Source: UMGS1840 sp045661305 (GTDB taxonomy: Bacteria; Bacillota; Clostridia; UMGS1840). Taken from it: DNA of 41,088 bases. Both the position numbers and the translations under genes were made by a program. Each line of letters starts with the position of its first letter. The first letter of the stretch is position 1. The notes under the pieces were generated by a model. It saw nothing but the letters and a program-made list of their open reading frames with translations, made no database searches and was not told the origin of the DNA. Positions 34,126-41,088 of the stretch are shown here, piece after piece. Location of the stretch: NCBI GenBank assembly GCA_045661305.1, contig JAZRFJ010000015.1:1-41088 (forward strand), written 5' to 3'.

Positions 34126-36006
34126 TTACATTAATTTCATATCATCATCCATCGTGATTTCATCCTCGATAAAATCAAGGTTGAAATTATATATCGTATC
34201 TTTTAGATATTCTTCAACATTTCTATATTTAATACCATTTTCTGTTTCAAAATTACTTCCCCGATATAAAACAGTTTTACTTACTATACGACCAAATCTT
34301 CTCATTGCCATAGCACATTCTTCATTATCCATCAAATGCCTGTATTGATTTTCATCTACTTTATCACTGTGTTTGATTTCATATATTCCGCAGACATTTT
34401 TTTCTCGGTCATATATAACCATATCAAATTCGCCACCGGCAGTTATAAACTTAAACACCTTATATAACTTCGGATTCAGTTTTTTAGTTGTTTCCATAAG
34501 AACAATATCTTCAAGCATTCTGCCTTTTACTTCGCTGAGAATACGCTCACTGACAAGATTTTTTATCGTCTCGTCCTGTTCTTTAAACAATTCATCCTTC
34601 ATAAGTGAATGCACAAGTGCCTGTGCCTGACAGTATCTCATTCCCGGCTGTGTAAACACTATGTTTTCTTCACTTTCAGCTCCTAAAATATTGGTTTCAA
34701 CCGAAGTATAATAGATTAAATCAAGTGCCTTTAAATACTCTTTAATTTCTTCAATGTGAGTATTGGTAATACCAATTGACATTTCTTCCTCGTTGCGTAT
34801 TTCTAAAATTTCCATAAGTCTTTTGGTTACAGACTGAACATCAATATCATCAAGCACAGTTGTTCTCTTTTCCGGATTAGTTTCTTTTCTTAAGTTTCTT
34901 GCAGAAAGAGCCAAGTCATTTGATTTGAAATTCTTTGTAAGTACCTTAAGAATAAACCTATGGTTCATATCTTCTACAATTCTGTTAATTGCACTTGTCA
35001 GTTCTTTTGCTTCATATAAACTATACAGATGTCTGAATTGTCCTCCGTCACGACAGCATGCCAACGAATGTTGAATATTTTTACTTATTGCTGTATCAAT
35101 GTATCTTCTTGTTGACTCATCACTTCGGAACGCAGATTCTACAGCGAGTAACTCTTCATCATCAAAATCAACTTCTCCAGCACGAAGTGTTCCGCCATAT
35201 CTGATATATTCATCTATATCGTCTTTTTTTAGTAATCTTGAATACTCCTCAAATGGTATAAAGGTTGTATGAATACTATACGCTCTGTCGTAAAGCTCCT
35301 GATTTCTTGCAAGCCAAAAACCAAGCGAATCTGTACCTGAAAGAATTATCTTCATGCCCATTGCCGCATATATATCTGACAATACAGCAGCTGAATCTAT
35401 GAAATCTTTAATTAATGTTATTTCATCAATAAAGACATTTTTAATTCCGTTTTTTTGCAGTAAATTTAAATCTTTATCTAGACCTCGCATTGTATCTTCT
35501 GGCTTCGCCTTTATATATACTGTTTTCGATAAATCTTCAGTATTCATTTCTCCTATAGTTTGAAAAATCATTGTTGTTTTTCCCGTTCTTCGAAGACCGT
35601 ATATTACGCATACTCTCGGTTCTGCAGGAATATTCAAAAATTTCTGTATGGCTTTATAACAATTTCTCTTTTCATAATTTTTAACAGATGCAGTCATTTT
35701 GAGAAGTTCTTCTCCTGATGATACCTTTGTATAAAATTCTGATACAGGTATATTCTTCATTTTGGGCACCTCCTTCTCCAAATTCTTCAGCTCAGCTTGG
35801 AGCTTACGCCTTTTTTCTATCTTATCCTGCAACACTTCAAGCTCACCGTCTTTTATATATTTACTTTTAATCTTACCTAATTCTGTCCACTGATGATAGT
35901 ATCGTATTTTACCGTTTATATTTTTCTTAGATATATATCCGATAGGCAATTCTGCAATCGCACGCTTAATTTCATTAATTTTTCCTGCTATTTTGTTTGA
36001 TTCCAT
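34126..36006 (-). CDS. AAA ATPase with DUF4143-type nuclease-like C-terminus and DUF6788-like N-terminus
   Basis: A 626-residue cytosolic protein. Residues 1-80 contain GYISKKNINGKIRYYHQW and a coiled segment, resembling DUF6788. Residues about 115-300 form an AAA_14-type ATPase with Walker A GLRRTGKTT (137-145) and Walker B NVFIDE (190-195). The C-terminal 150 residues carry GEFDMVIYD and YEIKHSD, the D...E-x-K pattern of the PD-(D/E)XK-like fold at the end of DUF4143 proteins. Such genes are common, highly variable accessory genes without an agreed function; some are treated as toxin- or defence-linked. GGGGGCATAGGAA precedes the ATG. A perfect 15-bp palindrome overlaps its promoter (36034-36075). 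Confidence 0.85.
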   Translation of the reverse strand: MESNKIAGKINEIKRAIAELPIGYISKKNINGKIRYYHQWTELGKIKSKYIKDGELEVLQDKIEKRRKLQAELKNLEKEVPKMKNIPVSEFYTKVSSGEELLKMTASVKNYEKRNCYKAIQKFLNIPAEPRVCVIYGLRRTGKTTMIFQTIGEMNTEDLSKTVYIKAKPEDTMRGLDKDLNLLQKNGIKNVFIDEITLIKDFIDSAAVLSDIYAAMGMKIILSGTDSLGFWLARNQELYDRAYSIHTTFIPFEEYSRLLKKDDIDEYIRYGGTLRAGEVDFDDEELLAVESAFRSDESTRRYIDTAISKNIQHSLACCRDGGQFRHLYSLYEAKELTSAINRIVEDMNHRFILKVLTKNFKSNDLALSARNLRKETNPEKRTTVLDDIDVQSVTKRLMEILEIRNEEEMSIGITNTHIEEIKEYLKALDLIYYTSVETNILGAESEENIVFTQPGMRYCQAQALVHSLMKDELFKEQDETIKNLVSERILSEVKGRMLEDIVLMETTKKLNPKLYKVFKFITAGGEFDMVIYDREKNVCGIYEIKHSDKVDENQYRHLMDNEECAMAMRRFGRIVSKTVLYRGSNFETENGIKYRNVEEYLKDTIYNFNLDFIEDEITMDDDMKLM

Positions 36007-36033
36007 TTCCTATGCCCCCTTTTATTATATCCT

Positions 36034-36062
36034 ATTTTAGCACAGCATAACCTATTTGTCAA
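36034..36062 (-). promoter_or_regulatory. Promoter of the AAA ATPase gene
   Basis: Minus strand TTGACA, 17 bases, TAAAAT. The -35 forms the loop, and the spacer one arm, of the palindrome at 36042-36075. Confidence 0.75.
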
Positions 36063-36075
36063 TAGGTTATGCTGT
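36042..36075. promoter_or_regulatory. Operator-like palindrome over the AAA ATPase promoter
   Basis: Perfect 15-base arms ACAGCATAACCTATT and AATAGGTTATGCTGT separated by TGTC. The -35 hexamer spans the centre. It may be a repressor site, or, as RNA on the plus strand, a stem with a T run (GCTGTTTTT) acting as a terminator. Confidence 0.7.
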
Positions 36076-36136
36076 TTTTGAAAGCAAAAAAGCCTGATAT
36101 TTAAAGATTAGGTGATATATAGCTGTGTCTTTAATA

Positions 36137-37294
36137 TCAAATATCACTATTTTCAATTATGTTCCATTTGTTTTTAAATTCATCTAATTTTTCTTCAATT
36201 TTGATTTTGTTTTCATTTTTTATTAATCGTAGAGATTCAATATTAATGTTCCCACAATCATCGGCAATAAAAGTATAGAATTCATTAAAACAAAAATAGA
36301 ACAACTCAATTAAGAATGTTGTTGCATAACAATGATTATATTGTTCTAAAGTTTTTATATAGTTATAGCATTTTATTATCATTTCTAACTGTCGTTCTTC
36401 CATTATTTCTCTTGAATTAACGCAAACTTTAAAACGAATATTGTCACCATCTATTTTGTGTTCTTCAGATGTTTTCATATCCAATCGTGGTGTTTGAAAG
36501 CCTGAAAGGAAGATATCTTCTCCTACATAATCATATATTGTCAAATGTCTTTTCAAAAGTTGTTTTCGTAAGTTATGTGTCGGAACAGCTATGACTTTAA
36601 CATCATCGTTATATATAATTTCTCCAAAGCATAAAATCAAATAATGAACTTTATGTGAATCGATTTTTTCAAGAATGTTTACTAATTCTTCAAACATTGG
36701 AACTATATTTTTGTTGTGATGAATCCCTTTTTTATCATGAAAAAACAATTCTTTAAAGTTAGAATGTATTTCTATTAAAAAAGCTAATTTTTCATCACAA
36801 TTCACAGCATATTCATTAATTACAGAATAGTAGTCATCGATTGATTGAATATGTTTATTTAAGGTATATTTGAATGTTTCTATAAAAGCATTATATGTAG
36901 ATTGAAGATGAAGTTCTAAGTTCTCTTTAACAAGGCTACCCATATCCACCAACATTCTCTCAGGAATGTCATTACATTCTTTAATTTGCACTACCCATTC
37001 TTCAGCTGCTTTTTTAATTTTCTTTTCATATCCTATACCAAAAGAACCGATACGATTACCTTTTAATTCTTTTGAAAAGTGGTCTATTCTAAAATGTTCT
37101 ATCCCTATTATTGTATTTTTTTCGTCTGAGTTATGCGCTTTATAATACTTCAAAAAATCCGGACGTTCATCTACTTTCCTTACTATTTCTTCACCACAAA
37201 GCAATTTAATAATCGACTTAGAAATCCCTTTTTGTTTATTAAATTCTTTAATAACTAACTCAAGACAGTTAATTTCAGTAGTCTTATTTCCCAT
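36137..37294 (-). CDS. Uncharacterised protein, possible PD-(D/E)XK-like N-terminus
   Basis: A 385-residue soluble protein that I do not recognise with certainty. The N-terminal KGISKSIIKLLCGEEIVRKVDERPDFLKYYK followed by TIIGIEHFRIDHFSK resembles families where E-RPDF and IGIE(H/V) mark the first acidic residues of a PD-(D/E)XK nuclease-like core. No clear E-x-K lysine follows, so activity is doubtful. The rest is helical with a central strand (HYLILCFGEIIYND) and a V-x-V-P-T-H segment. GGGGGGAGAC precedes the ATG. It is flanked by 130- and 255-base gaps and is transcribed alone, in a stretch of accessory genes. No membrane segment is evident. Confidence 0.75.
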   Translation of the reverse strand: MGNKTTEINCLELVIKEFNKQKGISKSIIKLLCGEEIVRKVDERPDFLKYYKAHNSDEKNTIIGIEHFRIDHFSKELKGNRIGSFGIGYEKKIKKAAEEWVVQIKECNDIPERMLVDMGSLVKENLELHLQSTYNAFIETFKYTLNKHIQSIDDYYSVINEYAVNCDEKLAFLIEIHSNFKELFFHDKKGIHHNKNIVPMFEELVNILEKIDSHKVHYLILCFGEIIYNDDVKVIAVPTHNLRKQLLKRHLTIYDYVGEDIFLSGFQTPRLDMKTSEEHKIDGDNIRFKVCVNSREIMEERQLEMIIKCYNYIKTLEQYNHCYATTFLIELFYFCFNEFYTFIADDCGNINIESLRLIKNENKIKIEEKLDEFKNKWNIIENSDI

Positions 37295-37549
37295 GTCTCC
37301 CCCCTATTAACCTTTTCATACTAACAATACTTTCACTAAAATATTTACAATCAATAAAAATTTCGTTTTCTTAACTTTATAATTATAACCCGCATCATCC
37401 GATTACATATTTTTCACTATACTACCATTATGCACCACTACATTTCTTCGATTCCTTATTTCAATCTAATACTCTACCCGCCCCAATTGTTCACCTTTCT
37501 TTCACATAAATCCCAATATTCTGTCTAATGAACTCAGCTATATTAATTC

Positions 37550-38716
37550 CTAACAAAGGATATCTGTTAAATATTTAATTTCCTTATTAATTTCATCTGT
37601 ATTTGCTACATCAAAAACACATTTTAAAGAAATTTTCCGTTTAATACCATCTTCAATATCTGGCAAGCCTGTTATTTCATTAAATACCTTTTCTACAAAT
37701 TGATCAATTTGGCTCATTACAAAACCTGGAAGTTCAGATAACATCGATAACAGTTTGTTAAAAACCTCTTCTGTATGGACAGATTTGAAATATAATCCCC
37801 ATTCAATCATTCGCTTGTAAGTTGAAGCAAGTTGTTTAGCTACATATATCATCATATCAAGATTGCTTGGCTCACCGGGATCACCTATTGCTTCCTGCAA
37901 AGCTGAATTTAATAATGTCATAAATATATCAGATATATCTTGCATTTCATTCAACTTTTCAGAAATATCATTAATTAGTTCCATGTACTCTAAATTGGTT
38001 GAATGAACTTGACATATGCCATATTTGAAGTCCCATCTATGAGATTCCAATCTATCAAACTCTCCTTTTAAAACATACGCAAAAAATTTGTATTCCCAAG
38101 CAAATGGCTTTTCAACAAAAACACGTACCGCATTTGAAGGAATCTCGGAATTGATAATTCGATTATATGAATCACCAACAACTTTTTGTAATGTTAACCC
38201 ATCGAAAAAGATTAAACTTAATTGCTGCTTAAGTGTCATCTTTATATCACGAACAGAGTCGTATGTATATATCCATTGCTTAGATTCGTCATATATACCG
38301 GAAATAAATTCAAAAATTTTAGGGTTATCAACAAGATTAGAAAAATCAGCATTCTTATTTGAACGCCAAATTTTCATATTATTGTATAATTGTTTATCAA
38401 CAAACACATAAATGGGAACGCCTTTCTCCTTAGCATGAAGATACTCCAAATTTGTTATAGACTTTCCATTTTCCATAACATATCCATAGCGATTTCCCAC
38501 AATAAGCACAAATATATCTGCAACTTTATCTACATTTTCGATACAATTCTCAAATGTCCCCTTACATGGATCAATTGGAAAAGAATCAAACTCCGAGAGC
38601 ATTGTTTGAAAACCATAATTTTCTTCAAAAAAGTCCTTTAAATCTTCCCTCATCTGCTTCAAATCAAAACAAGTCGAGCTTATAAATACAACTGGTTTAT
38701 GCCGTACGCCTTCCAT
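37550..38716 (-). CDS. DUF4062 (TIR-like) domain protein
   Basis: A 388-residue soluble protein. Residues 7-110 are a clear DUF4062 domain: KPVVFISSTCFDLKQMREDL, SEFDSFPIDP, NVDKVADIFVLIVGNRYG and SITNLEYLHAKEKGVPIYVFV. The fold is related to TIR/SEFIR domains, and E91 in TNLEY lies roughly where TIR NADases have their catalytic Glu; that is inference. The remaining 220 residues are mainly helical and unrecognised. DUF4062 proteins are frequent in bacterial defence islands. GAGGAGGAAAT precedes the ATG. It is transcribed alone between two other accessory genes. Confidence 0.85.
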   Translation of the reverse strand: MEGVRHKPVVFISSTCFDLKQMREDLKDFFEENYGFQTMLSEFDSFPIDPCKGTFENCIENVDKVADIFVLIVGNRYGYVMENGKSITNLEYLHAKEKGVPIYVFVDKQLYNNMKIWRSNKNADFSNLVDNPKIFEFISGIYDESKQWIYTYDSVRDIKMTLKQQLSLIFFDGLTLQKVVGDSYNRIINSEIPSNAVRVFVEKPFAWEYKFFAYVLKGEFDRLESHRWDFKYGICQVHSTNLEYMELINDISEKLNEMQDISDIFMTLLNSALQEAIGDPGEPSNLDMMIYVAKQLASTYKRMIEWGLYFKSVHTEEVFNKLLSMLSELPGFVMSQIDQFVEKVFNEITGLPDIEDGIKRKISLKCVFDVANTDEINKEIKYLTDILC

Positions 38717-38903
38717 ATTTCCTCCTCATAATCAAACATCGTTTTTTTCAGAAATCATCTAATTTATTTCCATATCTACTTAATATTTATCGTATTTCTT
38801 TATTGATAGAATCCAAGTTTTCTTAGCTTAATATGTATCAATTTTGACACCTTTTATGAAATCATTAAATGATTCTAAAATTCAAAAACTAAATCATATT
38901 ATT

Positions 38904-40250
38904 TTATATTAAATTATATTTTTTAACTATAGAATTGCGCTCGTTAATATATTTACTGTTTTCTGGATCTAATTCAATTGCTTTATCAAAATCACTAAGC
39001 ATAAGTTTATATTTTCTCAAACGAAAATAACAACACCCTCTACCATACCACGAACTAGCACTTTCAGAATTCATTGAAATTGCTCGACTATATAATTCAA
39101 TTGCTTTTTTATAATCACCATAATTGTAATGTTTATATGCAAAGCTATTTAAACAATCACAAATTCTATCAAACGGTGGCGTATATGTCATTTTCGTCTT
39201 AGGATCATAAAATCTTAATTCTTTAACATTACAAACAAAACCAAATTGTTTAGTTAACATCTTTGAGGCATCATGTATAAATTTTTTTGTATCTCTCAAA
39301 GTATTACATTGTGGCAATTCATCACTAAGTGCTAAAATTATATATGCAATAATTTGCATAGGATCACTTATGTCCTCTGTTTTGGGGTTTGGTAAGTTAA
39401 AAACAATAGAATTACCACGTAATTGCATGTTAAAATCTTCAAAATAATATTCATAAATAGTTGCTATATCGCTCATCTTTCCTAAGTTAACAATACCATC
39501 ACACAAATTTAATTTATGAATAATTTCATTACGCTTCGTGTTAATTACAATTCTCACTTCACTTTGATGCTCAAAAGTCGTATCTTTCAAAAATAATTCC
39601 GCTGGTTCACCATCACCAATAACAAAATTTTCATATCTATTACGATATGATACTGGATGTATTATATACTCATTATCATATAATCCAAAATTTTTAAAGA
39701 ATTCCTTGACCCTCAAGAAAAAAAGTTGTGGGTTATTTATCATCAATAATACCGGTTTTTCACCAGGAGATAAAGAATCATAGTTTTCTTTAGTTACATA
39801 TTTTGCAAAATCTCCAAAATATTCTTTCGTAATCTTTCCAGTTGGGTACATTGTATGATTTTCAGCAACAGAATGATTGTTAAACATATTATTGTGTAAC
39901 CCAAACAAGCATAATGTTCTAAGATTTAAAACATCTTCACTTTGCAAATACACAAACCCGTTTCTCAATTTGTTTATGATGGGTTTATTCCTCATTGTTT
40001 TGTATAAATTTATTGTTTCTTCATTATATTTTAACAATCCTGCATATGTACCTTCTGTTAAATCTCCTCTACCATTACCCTCTTTTTTAAATACATCAAT
40101 CCACTCTTTAGGAGTAGCAAATCTAACATTCCCTGTTTTTAAAAATTCCTCCGCAAAGTTAAGCGTGGTGCATCGAAAAAGCATCAAGGTATTAAAATCA
40201 CCTTCAAAATTATTTATAATCTTTACAAAAGAATTTAAAGTATTGTTCAT
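38904..40250 (-). CDS. DUF2971-like protein with C-terminal TPR repeats
   Basis: About 448 residues. The N-terminal 250 residues follow the DUF2971 pattern loosely: LMLFRCTTLNFAEEFLKTGNVRFATPKEWID, then FEHQSEVRIVIN where that family has its conserved E-x-R. This similarity is by pattern only. The last 75 residues carry two TPR units (ALAYKHYNYGDYKKAIELYSRAI-like, then GRGCCYFRLRKYKLMLSDFDKAIELDP). The ATG at 40250 is favoured, with GGAG 9 bases upstream; the earlier TTG and ATG have no ribosome site. The TPR tail suggests protein binding. No partner is evident. Confidence 0.7.
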   Translation of the reverse strand: MNNTLNSFVKIINNFEGDFNTLMLFRCTTLNFAEEFLKTGNVRFATPKEWIDVFKKEGNGRGDLTEGTYAGLLKYNEETINLYKTMRNKPIINKLRNGFVYLQSEDVLNLRTLCLFGLHNNMFNNHSVAENHTMYPTGKITKEYFGDFAKYVTKENYDSLSPGEKPVLLMINNPQLFFLRVKEFFKNFGLYDNEYIIHPVSYRNRYENFVIGDGEPAELFLKDTTFEHQSEVRIVINTKRNEIIHKLNLCDGIVNLGKMSDIATIYEYYFEDFNMQLRGNSIVFNLPNPKTEDISDPMQIIAYIILALSDELPQCNTLRDTKKFIHDASKMLTKQFGFVCNVKELRFYDPKTKMTYTPPFDRICDCLNSFAYKHYNYGDYKKAIELYSRAISMNSESASSWYGRGCCYFRLRKYKLMLSDFDKAIELDPENSKYINERNSIVKKYNLI

Positions 40251-40268
40251 ATGTATATGCTCCATCAA

Positions 40269-40477
40269 TACGTAATTTTAAATATATACTGTAGTAATTC
40301 AGAACAAAATGTTCAATAAAATGCTATTCCATGCCAAAATTTTTCCAACTTAGTGTTAACATTTTATTTTCACATTCTAATTTTCCATATTAGATTTATT
40401 ATACCTTAATTCTCCAAATTTTGCAATAGGCAATAGGGAGAAATATTAAGTATTATTTTTTAGCATCCTGCAATATA
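40269..40477. other. AT-rich intergenic gap, possible element boundary
   Basis: No gene is visible. A possible promoter for the DUF2971-like gene (minus TTGAAC, 17 bases, TACAGT) lies near 40289-40317. If the recombinase remnant belonged to an integrative element, an attachment site could be here, but no duplicate core is seen. Confidence 0.3.
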
Positions 40478-40945
40478 TTAAAATGATTTAGTTATTTCCG
40501 TTCCACCCACATATTTAATAATAATTTGATTTTGCGAACTTATCAAAACAGTTTCAACAGTATCCTTCACAACTGCATCAAAGTATTCGAGCATATTTAC
40601 TTCATTATCATTTATAAATTCTTCGATATTTTTCATTTCACCTTTTGAACATATATTTAGTTTTAAATTTAATTCTGTAATTTCTTTTTCACACTTTTTA
40701 ATTCTTTCTAAATAAACTATATTATCTTCTGCCTTGTTTGCAATTTGATTTAATATCTTGAGTTCTTTTTCAAATTTTTTTATTCTATTTTTTATTGTAT
40801 ATTCGTTCTCATTTTCATTCTTATAAATTACAGCCCCGATTTCACTTTTAATCATTTCACTTATACTTGAAAGCTTAAGTGAATTCTGTGGCAATCCTGA
40901 TAGGATTATTTTCTTTAGTTCAGTTTCCAAAATTGTCGGAGAATT
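40478..40945 (-). pseudogene. C-terminal remnant of a large serine recombinase
   Basis: About 155 residues remain. They contain a long charged coiled-coil (IKNRIKKFEKELKILNQ and ECEKEITELN-like stretch), then FINDNEVNMLEYFDAVVKDTVETVLIS, and end with NQIIIKYVGGTEI. This order is the C-terminal end of large serine recombinases (TnpX/phage integrase type), whose final strand usually reads xxxVxFKxGxEI. The catalytic N-terminus is missing: reading upstream, the homology stops at about 40945, where an IS3-type end begins. Codons beyond that point belong to the IS. The gene is therefore interrupted, and its front part may lie beyond the window. Confidence 0.7.
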
Positions 40946-40968
40946 GGGGTGGATGTATACTAAAAAAG

Positions 40969-40997
40969 TAGACAGAAAAAAGGAAGTATGATATAAT
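40969..40997 (+). promoter_or_regulatory. IS3 transposase promoter
   Basis: TAGACA, 17 bases, TATAAT, 25 bases before the transposase start. The -35 lies at the inner part of the IS end. Confidence 0.6.
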
Positions 40998-41022
40998 AGT
41001 AGACAGGAAAGGGGAAATAAAA

Positions 41023-41088
41023 ATGAATAATAAAACAAAATACACACCTGAATTCAAAAAAACAATAGTAAATCTGTATCACAATGGA
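41023..41088 (+). CDS. IS3-family transposase OrfA, N-terminal fragment
   Basis: Twenty-two codons reach the window edge: MNNKTKYTPEFKKTIVNLYH and NG. The pattern Y-T-x-E-F-K-x-x-I-V-x-L-Y is the start of the helix-turn-helix OrfA protein of IS3/IS150-type elements. GGAAAGGGGAAATAAAA precedes the ATG. Confidence 0.8.
   Translation, partial: MNNKTKYTPEFKKTIVNLYHNG

Larger units (their letters stand above)
40950..41088 (+). mobile_element. IS3-family insertion sequence, left end (runs off window)
   Basis: The end begins TGGATGTATACTAAAAAAGT followed by AGACA, of the TG-starting kind usual for IS3 elements. A promoter and the first 22 codons of an OrfA-like gene follow. It lies in the recombinase gene. 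Confidence 0.75.

Noticed and set aside
1..41088. CRISPR array, rRNA operon or replication origin
   Set aside because: No regularly spaced direct repeats, no rRNA sequence, and no cluster of DnaA boxes were noticed in the window.

Overview
The window is about 41 kb of AT-rich chromosome from a Gram-positive, endospore-forming Clostridia-type bacterium (Bacillota). The evidence is low GC throughout, strong AGGAGG-like ribosome sites, frequent TTG/GTG starts, TTGACA-N17-TATAAT promoters, a perfect CIRCE operator, and sporulation genes (spoIIE, a yunB homologue and a SipL-like SPOCS/LysM protein). I cannot name the species.

Positions 1-32270 are mostly housekeeping. On the minus strand come a small P-loop protein, comEB-pgi, the HU gene, and a ruvC-ruvA-ruvB-amidase run. 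Arginine genes argG and argH follow on the plus strand, separated by a 500-base intergenic region. That region carries a convincing minus-strand promoter, a set of long inverted repeats and a terminator, and I read it as an undescribed structured RNA of about 350 nt. Next is a plus-strand run of flippase, U32 peptidase, proC and a DUF6062 gene. It is followed by minus-strand mscL, glyA, a PRK06851-type ATPase, an EAL/GGDEF cyclic-di-GMP pair, tRNA-Trp, htpG under CIRCE control, and the SipL-like gene. trmB and spoIIE are divergent around a Spo0A-type control region. An isolated eutS-eutP pair (microcompartment shell protein plus small GTPase) and yunB close this part.

Several small non-coding repeats sit in the intergenic gaps. 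There is a 64-bp palindromic element in two copies differing at one base. One of those copies lies inside a second repeat family that also forms the 3' flank of tRNA-Trp. There are also two separate elements with imperfect 26-28 bp terminal inverted repeats (284 bp and about 506 bp).

From 32570 to the end the region is accessory. It holds an IS256-family insertion sequence, a large AAA/DUF4143-type ATPase with a palindrome over its promoter, and three singly transcribed genes of defence-island character: a putative PD-(D/E)XK-like protein, a DUF4062 TIR-like protein and a DUF2971-like/TPR protein. Last comes the C-terminal remnant of a large serine recombinase cut by an IS3-type element that runs off the window edge. 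The recombinase remnant suggests that the island arrived on an integrative element.
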